Shown: positions 27,120-37,293 of the stretch, one piece after another
Position numbering within the stretch: position 1 is the first letter of the stretch
Layout of the letters: every line of letters starts with the position of its first letter
Assembly: GCA_033085395.1 (NCBI GenBank)
Contig: JANQBS010000032.1
Span: 1-64,000, forward strand
Direction of reading: 5' to 3'
Source of the DNA: Xanthoparmelia taractica
Lineage: Eukaryota; Ascomycota; Lecanoromycetes; Lecanorales; Parmeliaceae
DNA: 64,000 nucleotides
The notes under the pieces: generated by a model
What the model was told of the DNA's origin: nothing
Databases searched by the model: none
The model's input: only the letters and a program-made list of their open reading frames with translations
Translations under genes and position numbers: made by a program

Positions 27120-27277
27120 TATTAGACTTAATTCTAGATTAGAGTCTTAGAATTATATAATAATATAAAATTAGAAAGATCGCTTATTTAAGCTTGTCCG
27201 CCAAGGGTCCGCCAAGTATACGTATGCCAAGCGATTTAGGGTCCCCTCGCCTAGGGTCCAAGACCTTATTCCTAACA
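27120..27277 (-). repeat. Right (5') LTR of Gypsy A
   Basis: 158 bp; on the minus strand it begins TGTTAGGAATAAGG and ends GTCTAATA. It keeps GC-rich stretches (cgccaagggtccgccaag, gggtcccctcgcctaggg) where the left LTR reads more A/T, so it is the less decayed of the pair. It marks the edge of the AT-rich block. Confidence 0.8.
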
Positions 27278-27956
27278 GAGATATAGTGAGATCGTATTCT
27301 CTATCACGAGCTTATTTCTAAAGTTAATTAATAATTTAACGAGATATTTTAGTAATTGCAGTAATAATTTTAATAGTAATCTTAGCTTTAGTTAAAGCAA
27401 GTACTTGAATTTAAGTTTTATCGTTATAATTAATACTCTAAGTATTCGATATATTAATAGATAATACTTAATATAAAGAATAATAAGAAGATTCCTACCT
27501 AGTGCACTATATATATAGTAATTATATACTAGAAGCATTCATGCTCTCCCCTTATTCCCCAACGCTATAAATAATACTTTGATACTATCGCTACTATCTA
27601 CCCTATTAATACCGCTACGATGCATACACTCCGTATATATGCACTCCGTATATATGCACTCCGTATATATGCACTCCGTATGTATGCACTTCGTATACAC
27701 TACGTCGCTATTATGCAAAGCACTGAAATATGTAATAATCATGATTAGTCATGAGATTCATGAGATTTCGGAGCATGCCAAGCACTCAGCCCTACACTGG
27801 ACCCTTTTCTTGGCATGTCCAGGACTTTTGGTGCAGACCTCCGTAGAGTCCTGCAATTGGGCGCTTCGAACAATCGGCGCTCTATCTGCAAGGAGATCTC
27901 TTTCTTAGTCCAGTTGGAAGGGCTGCTCCTTCTTGGAGTGCTTCGATAGCGGACCA
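27278..27956. other. Transition from AT-rich block to gene-rich DNA
   Basis: Base composition changes from strongly AT-rich to balanced between about 27,480 and 27,760. Apart from the minisatellite at 27621-27700 I see no gene, tRNA or element end here. The upstream region of the following kinase gene must lie in this strip. Confidence 0.6.
27621..27700. repeat. 15-bp minisatellite, about five copies
   Basis: Unit ccgtatatatgcact repeats at 27631, 27646, 27661 and 27676 (the last with one change), with degenerate partial copies on both sides. Because the unit is a multiple of three, it leaves open frames in both strands (for example repeated HSVYM), but these have no upstream or downstream coding context. 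Confidence 0.9.
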
Positions 27957-30820
27957 ATGGAAGACTTCCGTGGAAAGCTCATGGACACCCGCTGCAGAAA
28001 TCGCCAGCAGAATCATTATTTTTATCCCCATCAAGCCGTCCATGAATTGATTACGCCAAAAGTTGTCTATGAGATCCTTGGGGATAGTACTTTTAAGCCT
28101 TATGCAATTGAATCAGCTGCAAAGTACTTGTTTGACATTGGTGGGCGCCGAATTTTCGCCATCCTCGCTCTCATCCAACGGCCACACCTATTTCTGGACT
28201 TTATCAAGGATGACAAACTACAGCGGGGAGACCCTGACCACAAGTTGCCGTTCAAGAAAGGACAGCTGAACCACTTGCTTCCCTCACCAACCTCGGAAGA
28301 ATTTTGGGACAAGCAATGGGAATTCACCGCTCCATTCTTTTCCGACAGTGTTTTCGCACGAGTGCTTCCTGATGAGTTTGTTCTGCCCTTCTTGAAAGAA
28401 GAGGATTTGGGGGAGGGCGCCCTGGGACGAGTCTACAACATTCAGATAGAACAGTCTTATCTGCCACCGGGACCGTCCTGGCAGGGAGAGGTCAGTTTCA
28501 TCGCCTCTGAATGCCAAGTTCCATACGACTGACTGTTCGGAAGATAGTAAGGAAAGAATTCAAAGCGGCGGGCGATACCCGGGCCCATTATGAAAAGGAG
28601 TTGTATAACCTCTCAATGCTTAAAATGCTTAGACACCCAAACATTGTCGAAATGCTCGCCGCCTACACTTTCAAAGGTCGACATAATCTTCTCTTTCCTA
28701 AAGCCGATGGAAATACTCTTAGCGACTTGCTCGAAAAATCGCCACCTCCTCAATTTAGGTCTCTTGAGCAAATGATAATTGCTCTTTCCGGCCTATGCTC
28801 AGCACTACATGCAGTCCATAACTTCCATTACCCCAACTTGGAAGTTCTGGCTATTGGCTGTCATCATGATCTGAAGCCAGATAACATCCTAGTGCACAGA
28901 GAATCTTTCTTACTGGCAGACTTCGGTCTTTCCACCTTCAAGGATTCAAACAAAGCTTCAGACACGTCTTTCAAACAGGTCCGAGGTGACTACGTTGCAC
29001 CTGAATGCGAAAATTTTCAGAATTTTTCAGAGCGGAACGTCATTGGCCGATCGAGCGATATCTGGTCCCTGGGTTGTATCATGTTGGAAGTAATAACATA
29101 CGTGATGATAGGCCCAAAAGGTGTCACGGATTTTGAATCGGAAAGAGTTTTCAAAGTAGGAGATCATAGACGGTACCGCTTTCACCATGGTTCAGGGACA
29201 GAGTCGCGGGCGGTAACTTTGCAACTTGATCGACTTCAACATTGCACGAACAGTCGTGCCGGGGGAAAGCTTCTTATGTTGATTCGAGAGATGCTTAACT
29301 TGCATCCCAAAAGACGCCCTTCTGCTGCCGAAACGGATGAAAAAATGCAGTATATCAGCATCGAAGCCCTTTGCGAGATCATCCGCCAACAATGCTCTCA
29401 CATTTTTCACATCAGTAAATCCTTGCAGGCTTGGTTGGTCCTTTCAAAATTTACAAGCTGGATGCAGATCTGCAAATTACACCAGCATGAGCTTTTAGAG
29501 CAGTGGCATCCAAGCCACTATCCCAATTATCAACTTACCAAAAGTTGCCTCCATAACATGCAAGAAACCTTGACTGCGATTCTCCCCGACTGCGAACGCC
29601 ACCTTTCCCATATTTACCGACCATTGCACGATCTTAACCATACCTTACATGAGGCTCTACCCACAGATCTGCAAACTCAAGCCGAAGTTATCTTTAGATC
29701 ACAGGCACTTGATAGTGTTAACGAGAATGGCCTCGACAATTTAGCAAACGATAAAACCTTTGCAAGTGATCAAGCAGAGATCAGTGTATTGGCAAGATTG
29801 AGGCTTTTGAATGCATTCGTTGACAACGAGTCGATAGTGGCTTACCCTGAGCTTAACATTGATCCTTCACGTCTGGAGAGAGAAAAGCTAAGCTATGGAG
29901 ATGAGGAATTTGTGGGCAGACACGCCCATGGCGTGTTGCGTAATGAAATAAACGAGCCTGTCAGGGTGCTGATCGAATCCAAAGAGTACGCAGATGGAAT
30001 TAGCGAGCAGTGTCAAGCAGAGCTTGTAAATCGCTTATCAAAGATCACCAAACTCCTCCGAGAAGCAGGTCCAGGATTCCGCATCCTGCCTTGCTCTGGA
30101 TTTTACCATGATCCAAGCAGGGACTCTTGTGGTCTTGTGTGGCAATACCCTCCTTCAACAATTCCTCCCTCCGAACTGAAGTTCACTACGTTGAAAGCAG
30201 GCCTTGACCAGTATTACCGTAAACCACTGCCGTATCTGGCTCTTGAAGATCGCTTTCGATTGGCACATGATTTGGTTGTGTCTCTCCTGAGCTTTCACGA
30301 AGCCGGATGGCTGCAAAAGAACATCTCATCATTCAATATCGGCTTTTTCCACCACAAAGACGAATCATGGCTGCATGCAATGGATAAGCCATACTTTCTC
30401 GGCTATCTGAATAGCAGACCAAACGAGGATTCAGCTTCCACCGAGTATGTTGAAAACCCACTGGAAACAGCTTATCAGCATCCCGATTACCTAGGAGGCC
30501 GTGGGTGTGTACGGTATCGGCTCCAATTCGATTATTATAGCCTTGGATTGATTCTGCTTGAGATCGGGCGTTGGCAATCTCTTGAGCATATGTCGGAAAA
30601 GACAGGCAGTCGCAAAGAAATGCGGGACAGACTTCGGAACGACAAGGTCAAACGCTTGGGCCAAAATATGGGAAGTATATATCAGAACGCGACAACGCTG
30701 TGTCTCGGGGACGATTTTATACCTATTGCAGGCATGGAAAACTCCACTAGTGGTGATGTGGATTTACGTCTTAAGTTCTCTGACCATGTAGTCAATCAGC
30801 TTGCTAGATGTAAGGTCTGA
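27957..30820 (+). CDS. Protein kinase-pseudokinase, frame break in the N-lobe
   Basis: Frame 1 (27957-28532) ends with a glycine loop LGEGALGRVY about 40 residues before its stop. Frame 2 (from 28511) holds the rest of a Ser/Thr kinase: VRKI (invariant Lys), HHDLKPDN (catalytic loop, HRD-like), LADFGLS (metal binding), VAPECE. A second kinase-like fold follows in its C-terminal 290 residues, with catalytic motifs replaced (QKNISSFNI, LGYLNS), hence a pseudokinase. The pairing resembles fungal kinases associated with HeLo/incompatibility proteins, but no HeLo domain is seen. Two readings join the frames: a 1-2 nt indel between 28511 and 28532, or a 53-bp intron (28491-28543, gtcagt…ctgac…aag) that closes in phase and gives 936 residues but removes the VRK lysine. 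I favour the indel. The N-terminal 150 residues are not recognised. Start ATG 27957 is the first in frame 1. Confidence 0.75.
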
Positions 30821-30969
30821 AATCACCCAAGACGAGCGCGGCGATGCGCTTTACAAGCAGTTGGCATTACTCTCTGGCGCGTTATGTAACAAAATGGGTC
30901 TTCGGAGATGCGGCTTGCCATTTAGCGTGCTGAGCTTCATTTTGGGCCTTGTTGGTCACCTTTTCCCAG
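30821..30969. other. Short convergent intergenic strip
   Basis: Separates the ends of the kinase gene (+) and the Pro/Ser-rich gene (-). Nothing else is seen. Confidence 0.5.
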
Positions 30970-31508
30970 TTACAACATACTCGTGTGCTTTTGGAGTTTG
31001 ACGAGGTCAGTTTTTAGAGCTTCGTTCTCGGCGGTTCGGTCGGCTTCGGTGAGGGCGGTTTGGAGCTGGGTTTGACTGGTTGAGATGGCGTGGCTATCGG
31101 GCGCTTTCTGGGTGTGGTTCTGGAAGGTGTTTGTTGGGGAGGAGGTTGTGCTGGTCAAAGGGGCGAGGGGTGAGAGTTGAGGGAAGCTGTTTGTCATGGG
31201 GGAGACTGTGCTGGTGGATAGGGAGAAGGGAGAGGGCTGGGGGGTTAAGTTGACTAGCGGGGGAGTTATGCGAGTAGGGAAGAAGGAGACAGGCGACGGG
31301 TAGGCGTTGGACGGGAAGCTTGGAGTTGGCTTGGAGTTGACAGTTGTCGGAGTAAGAGGGTTCCAGGGCCCTTGAGTGTAAGGGAAGTTCGCTGTTGATG
31401 GTCAGAAGTTTCGCGACATGGCTGACAATCATTCGAATCCTCACATGTTTGGCCTCTCCCCTTCTTCGAATCTTGAGACGAAACATCAAATCCCGGCTTA
31501 GGTGACAT
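30970..31508 (-). CDS. Small Pro/Ser/Thr-rich protein, function unknown
   Basis: Two-exon model: exon 1 31445-31508, exon 2 30970-31391. The 53-bp intron has a GTGAGG donor, a TTCTGAC branch site and a CAACAG acceptor, and joining them gives a continuous 161-residue frame, whereas unspliced all three frames stop. The product begins MSPKPGFDVSSQDSKKGRG, is rich in Pro, Ser and Thr through the middle, and ends in a short Leu/Lys/Glu segment (EADRTAENEALKTDLVKLQK) likely to be a coiled coil. No known domain is recognised. The plus strand here is strongly G-rich, a consequence of the Pro-rich coding. It could be an orphan or a rapidly evolving gene. Confidence 0.5.
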
Positions 31509-32481
31509 TTTGCGTTTGCCGGATGAGGCTTTTAGGGTGTGGTGGAATGGTGAGGCCGTCCCAGTAGAAGCCTTGAAGGGACCTGGTGTCAGTCATTGCT
31601 CTAAGCTCTTACAGGTGTGTTGATGGCGAGCTTACTTCTTCCACCATTAGCTCACTCTCAGGCTTATAGGCGGGTATACGGCGTCTGAAAGGATTTTAGC
31701 GTGGTGAGGTGAAGGATACCGTTTTGAGGTCGTGGTTGCGTCAAGAACCGATGCTGCTAAATCTACATATGGGAAGATCCATAACCCTGTAGCATCACGT
31801 ACTTGCTATCGCGCGAGACTAAGCGCGAAGACGCGTTCCGTGGACTTGACACTGGGTTGAGTACAGTGAAAGTTGCGAAGCACCTTGGACACACGCCATT
31901 GCCACCTCTCATGATATTCCCCACCGTTAAGCCTCATCCTGTGACACCACTACCTGCACTGGGATAGTTGATCTTGTTACGTCTCTGACAGGACAAACGC
32001 TCGTTCTATGTGTACCGATTATTCCCGGTCCTTTTAAGTATTCCACAACACGATATGCCTACTACCCGGGTTGCAGCATCCATGGCATTTCTCCCAGAGT
32101 GGCCCTTGAAATTCAAGGCTGAATACCATCCAGCAGATTTTAGTGTGAAAGATTAGGTGCATTTCGGCATGGTAGATTAGAGACGAACCCTGTCCGAAGC
32201 GCATATTTCTCGCGTTCGAGTACTTGTACAAGTGTTAGCCTGAGATCATCCTATGACCGGACTGGTTTGTAGGAATCGAAGGCTTACTAGCTATTGAAAG
32301 CAAACAATAATCAAACTTTCATGTAGGCCTTGAGCATGAGGCCATGATGTGACGCGATAGCGCGGCTGTTCACCCGAAGACGGTAAGTGTTAAAGAAGAG
32401 TTCAAGTCCTCATCTCCAACACGTACGCAATACCAAGTCTTGCGGCTGCTTGGCTTTTCAAAGCTACTGCGTGAGGCCATC
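31509..32481. other. Intergenic region, no gene seen
   Basis: Nearly 1 kb with balanced composition between divergently oriented genes (- and +). No reading frame with coding character, no RNA gene and no repeat was found. It presumably holds both promoters. Confidence 0.5.
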
Positions 32482-33929
32482 ATGTCGGATATGACGACGT
32501 ACAACATTGCCCGCTACCAGTCGTTTGTCCATCAACTCAACCTGCGTATCCGGTCTCTAAGATGTACAAAGGAGCTTCTGGAAGGGCGGAAGTTTAACAT
32601 CATCGCTTTCACGATTCAATTCCACAAGGCCAATGAACACCTCGACAAGGAAATGCCCCGAATAGTGGTTGAGTTTTTCTGGATCAAAGAGATATGGAGG
32701 TTGTACCCAACGGATCACCCGGAGAAGCGTCGCTTGATTGGCCAGGTAGTGGATTAATCTACACTGCTCGATCATCTCTCATGTGACTCGAAAGTACTAA
32801 TGATCAATAGGCACATTCCCCGAAGTATGAGGTACACTGGCAAAGACGACTCGATGCCGATCCCTTCAAAGCCAAAAGAGCGCGTCAGAGCTCTGGAGAA
32901 TTCTGGTCTTTTCCTCGCAATCTCAGCAAGGAGGAGCAAAAAGACAAAGGGCTCGTGCTGATTGAAAACCATGACTGGGAGTATCTTCTCCCAGAAGTGC
33001 AGCTCATGCCACTCTACAATGTCTTCTTCTTTGGACTTGCGAAGAAGGTCATGGCGACGAATCCGGGAAAACCCTTGGGAATTGAGCTGATGAGACGTTT
33101 GTGGCGGCTCTTGATAAGGGAAGTCTACGATTTCGTGAGTGAGGCAGAAAGGACGGCAAAGCTGGATGAGGTGCGCATGTGACTGTGAATGTTTCTGGAG
33201 GTATCTAACGGTGTGAGATTGCAGGCCAGAGATGTGACGGACGAGGAGTTTGAGGAAGCAACAAGGACCATTCCCAAAACATTGTCAAACAAGCGTAGAC
33301 CCTCACCAGAGAGTGAATCCCAAGCCGAGCATAGCAACGTTCGGGAGCAACTGTCAAAGAAGACGATGACCGTTAGGTCTGCGGGAGCCGAGGGGTTAGA
33401 TAGCCAGATTGGTGAGCGTATGAAGGCTTCTCACTTTTTGGACGGCACTACTGATAGTCCTGGAGGCAATGACCCGAAGCTCGGATCCTCCGCAAGATAC
33501 ATGCCATTAGCGCCAACAAACGGGCACCAATCAGTCAACAGCTCCGGACCTGCAGTCCAAGACCCCAGTATAGTCGAGCAGACAACGCCCATTGCCCAAT
33601 TAGAGGCAAAGCTGGCCTTTGCCGAACAGCAAGTCGCGAAATTCAAGCGGGAAAAAGACCTAGCGGATCACAGAGTGCGTAGCCAATACGGTCAATTGCA
33701 GGCTGCAGAGCGAGCCGCTCGCGAGTTAAAAAGGGCCAACCCAAGGGTTGCGGATGCCATGAGAGCGGGGAATGAGGCGGAACCCAAGTCGAAGAGTCAG
33801 TATGGTGAGCTGAAGAGGGCCAAAGTGACAATTGCTAAATTGGAAAGTGAGCTGGGAGCAGAGAAGTGCAGGACAGCTCGGCTAGAAGTATCATTAGCGA
33901 GGTTGGAGTCGAAGCCAAAGGCGACATGA
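32482..33929 (+). CDS. Coiled-coil protein of unknown function
   Basis: Three exons, 32482-32745, 32811-33170 and 33225-33929, give 442 residues with all junctions in phase 0. Intron 1 (65 bp) has a textbook TACTAAT branch; intron 2 (54 bp) has CTAAC. The N-terminal half is globular-looking and basic (EVHWQRRLDADPFKAKR; LIENHDWEYLLPEVQLMPLY) with no recognised domain. The last 110 residues form heptad-like Ala/Leu/Lys/Glu repeats (AQLEAKLAFAEQQVAKFKR…; IAKLESELGAEKCRTARLE), an extended coiled coil. Start chosen at ATG in MSDMTTYNIARYQ; the frame stays open upstream, so an extra 5' exon is possible. Function cannot be assigned. Confidence 0.75.
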
Positions 33930-35379
33930 TGAAGGAGTTAGGAAAGGCTGTCTATAACGATTAGTACAATTTTGTCAAGGTATTCGTGATGGCGGTGGTT
34001 GGTTGATTCCTTTGCCGAGCAATCAGTGTAGTAATGACGCTTTCCATTCTGTTAGAGCTTGATTGGAGTAGACGTAGAGAAAACCCTGTAAAATAGATAG
34101 TAGTGCAATACTACCGGATGCTGAGCGTAAAGATGATGATTTTCCTGTAGATTACGGGTTCAAAAGGCTGTGTTGATAGAGGTTAGCGAGGAAGTACGAC
34201 TTTTGCAAAACAATAGCCACAAAGATAAAAGAAAAATATCACGACGATTCGAACCAGAAACATCAAACAAAAATCCCAAAAAGTGATGTTAGATGGACAT
34301 AGTCTTGCTAATCCCCCGGGAAGATCTATACGGATCAACGTGAGGTCGTCGCACACCAATATAGCCCATAGCACACTATTGCGGATCTAGTGAAATCCTT
34401 GCGCTATTTGTTGAGCTGACAGTGGTCTTTCCATCTGAGAAGATTATTCTTAAATGAAAATATATATCAGTCAGCTATTCACTCCTCAATTGCAACACAC
34501 TATGAAAATCACAGCATAACAAATAGGGTGAACCGCACATACATACGAACTGATGTTCCTTTCCTTCCGGCTCCTTCCTTGTATTGCTTTCTTTGTACAT
34601 GAGTCGCGCTTCCATTTTCTTTCCTCCAACATGAGCGAACGATTGCATTTCACAGCCTCAGTCCACTTCACTATCCTCCCCCCAACTTCAACCCCCAGCC
34701 TCCTCAACAACCACCAACCTTTGTAACGAGCGCCGACTCCGGACTCCGCCAAAACCTTCATCTCCCCACGAAAGTTATGCCAGAATTACAAAATTTCAAC
34801 CGCACGAGCAACACCGATGATAGAAATTTTTCGAGCGCTAATCTGGAGCACAGCCAAAGAAGCGCCAGACGGGATGGCTGCGAGCGAACAATTGTTCCGA
34901 GCCGCTACCAGGCCAGGGGCTTTGATAGTACTGCAGGCTGCCCTTCTTGTCGATACGAGGACCAGAAGGGACAAGTGTTGTCGGGGAGAAGCAACGCCAA
35001 GATGTTCTAACAGCGGCGAGCCAGTCCTACATCTAAGGTCGATGTCCTATGTAGAACGGGACGATACCGTCCAACTAGTATGCAGACTTGTGTATACATT
35101 TGCGTGGAAAGAAATAGAGGTTTTGAAGATATAGATCATACATATCTGCGAGGCCCAGCGGCCTTGATCTGCGGTTCTGCTACCCAAAATGTCCAGCCAA
35201 AACCATCTTTCCGTTATACACCTTTACGCATATGGGAACGATGCTTGAAGGACACGATTAAATGTAAAACATTGGGTTATTGGCAACTAGCGCGCATAGA
35301 GAGACTCCAAATAGCCAAAGAGTCGAAGACCGCAAAACCAACTAGGGAGATATAGTACTTTGAAATCCGGCCAGCTGCG
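33930..35379. other. Intergenic region of 1.45 kb, no supported gene
   Basis: Lies between the ends of two convergent genes. Short open frames exist on both strands (34486-34761 minus; 34817-35134 plus) but have no start context, splice sites or recognisable domains. A degraded gene cannot be excluded near 34,780-35,350. Confidence 0.4.
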
Positions 35380-36713
35380 TCATGCAGTACCCATAACAGC
35401 CTGCATGAAGATTTAGCAATGAGCATTGTCATTTCAGGGGCGCGTTTGAAATTTGAGGAGTCTGCAGAATAATATTCTACAGATACGTCTCTGTGCTCAA
35501 ACTTCCTTTTCAAAAAGCGGAGAAAAATTCTGAAATTACGTACCTTCTCAGCGTTGGGGAAGAACATGGTCTTTCCCTTCACCATCCTCACCACAGCGCT
35601 CGGAATCCACCACCCAAATGCAGCCCCGACTCCATAATTTGGTCCTACCGGCACAAACTGCGTCTCCTTCGTAGTCAAAGGTTTATACTTCTTCATCTTT
35701 CCCTTCCCACCCAGCTCAGCGACGATATTGCCGACTGTGATAGGTACGGCGAATTGGATGTACATGAGGCCGCCTGGAGAGTTCTGTGCCATATCACCCA
35801 TGACCCACACATTCTTGAGCGAAGGAACGCGCGTGTATTCGTCACACACTACGCGGCCTTGATCGTCGAGCAGGGAAGAAGGAAGATATGAAGAGGCGGG
35901 TTGGCGGCCGGTAGCGACGATAAGCATGTCGACGGTGCGGGTTGAGCCATCACTCAACACGACTTTGGTGGTGCCATTGCCGAGATCGTTGCTGTCCGTG
36001 AGCTTAAGGTTGTGCTCGACCTTGACACCCATCCCTTCAAGGAATTCTTGCGCACGCTGGCCTATGGAAGGACGCAGGCCCTTGAGCAGGCGTTCATGGC
36101 CGGAAAGTATTGTAATCTCTTTGGGAGACGAGGTCTTTTTGCCGTGAAGGTGGCCGATTTCTCCAGCTGTCTCCGTACCGGCTGTGCCACCACCAACAAT
36201 CATTATGCTCTTGGCGGAGGGGAGGCGGGAATGGATATCTTTGTAGGCATCGAGCGTGGGGACGTGGGAGCCGTGGTAGCTGTAGAGTGGGCTAGGACCT
36301 TTTGAGCCTGTTGCAATGACAAGGCTGTCAAAGGACATGGTATCGGTGTTGGGTGCAGTCTCCTCTCTCTCGTTTTTTAACATGTAGAGCACGGTCTTCT
36401 TGTCCACGTCCACGCCAGTAATCTCTGCATGCACTAAGTCGAAAAGGCCAGAGGGATATTGCTTGAAACCCTTCTCGATGGGAATGAATGAATCCATAAT
36501 GTCTTTGGGAAACGGAATGAACATCGCACGAGGAGCGCCGACCGAAAACCAGAAGTGGGTACTATTGGTGATCATGGTAACTTTGTAGGATTTTCCCGTT
36601 TGTGCTTTGAGGCCTGGGATAGCTTTGAGGAGGCCATGGGCGACACCTAGTGCTGCGTAGGAGCCTCCTAGGATGACAATGTTGTGAGTGCCGGACATCT
36701 TGACTGCTGGCAA
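35380..36713 (-). CDS. AIFM2/AMID-like FAD-dependent NAD(P)H oxidoreductase
   Basis: Two exons: 35544-36713 and 35380-35400, with a 143-bp intron (GTACGT donor, TGCTAAAT branch, CATGCAG acceptor), giving 396 residues and the expected C-terminus FFPNAEKAVMGTA. Reading through the intron also stays open and would give a 478-residue form with an unrelated tail. FAD-binding motif VILGGSYAALGVAHGL lies near residues 13-28, the NAD(P)-binding motif IMIVGGGTAGTETAGEI near 170-186, and the second FAD contact VWVMGDMA near 305. The family (apoptosis-inducing factor 2, ferroptosis suppressor 1, external NADH dehydrogenase-like) transfers electrons from NAD(P)H to quinones at membranes. No mitochondrial presequence is obvious. 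An alternative start five codons downstream (MSGTHN) is equally possible. Confidence 0.9.
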
Positions 36714-37293
36714 TTGGCGGACAAGAGAGAACAGGCGAGCTGCGGGCCACTATTTAGAAAAAGTCGAAGTATACAGAGGGATGGATTCAGGGTGTCCGAA
36801 TCTATTTGTAAGACGGAAGTAGCAAGGCCGACGGAATAGACAGTCTCCGCTCCCGGGCACCGCTGTCGAGTAGCGTTTTTCCATCCTTTCGTTATCCTGA
36901 CTGTGCCCCTTTTTCATATTGGCGGGCGCCTCCATGGTGGTGATGCGTCTGAGAAATCCATTTCCATGTGGCTTCACGACTTGAAGATGGAATTGTTGTC
37001 GATATCAATTTCATCAAAGTCGTCGCGTTTAAATAAGGTCGAAGTAGTTGGTGGTTTGGTTGGACCCTGAAAGTTGCCTTAGAGGCTAGCCCTGATCCAA
37101 CCCTGGCCTTCCGGATCTGGCTAGCCTAGGGTTGTATTCATGGAGGCGGTGGACCCTGAGTCTCCGAGGCAGCTCTTCCGCATTCTGGGTGCTACCTTAG
37201 CGAGCATGCGACAAGGTACAAGTACGGAGTACAGGCTTAAAGGCATGGTACAAGAGCATGTCTGCTGTACTTTCGGCCCGACCCACCTGAATC
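36714..37293. promoter_or_regulatory. Divergent intergenic region between the oxidoreductase and the membrane-protein gene
   Basis: 580 bp separating two starts on opposite strands, so it should carry both promoters. No TATA box or other defined element was identified; role inferred from position. Confidence 0.4.

Larger units (their letters stand above)
220..27277 (-). mobile_element. Gypsy (Ty3-type) LTR retrotransposon A, outermost of the nest, RIP-degraded
   Basis: Two direct repeats (220-441 and 27120-27277) are its LTRs. Next to the left one, reading on the minus strand, there is a purine run suitable as a polypurine tract (AAGAAAAGAAGA, at about 443-456). A surviving reverse-transcriptase fragment on the minus strand at 24695-24910 fixes the orientation and the Gypsy assignment. 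Element B (2035-21737) sits inside it; without B and its 5-bp duplication A is about 7.35 kb, a normal Gypsy size. Internal parts are 442-2034 (3' end) and 21738-27119 (gag to integrase side). All frames are shattered and AT-rich, consistent with RIP. The right flank starts gagat at 27278; the left target duplication cannot be seen because the MITE and the window edge intervene. Confidence 0.8.

Noticed and set aside
27539..27908. Open frames on both strands across the minisatellite
   Set aside because: They arise from a repeat unit that is a multiple of three; no conserved domain or splice context. The array also lacks spacers and so is not a CRISPR.
34486..35355. Several overlapping short frames on both strands
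   Set aside because: No start context, phase-compatible introns or recognisable domains; listed only as an intergenic region.
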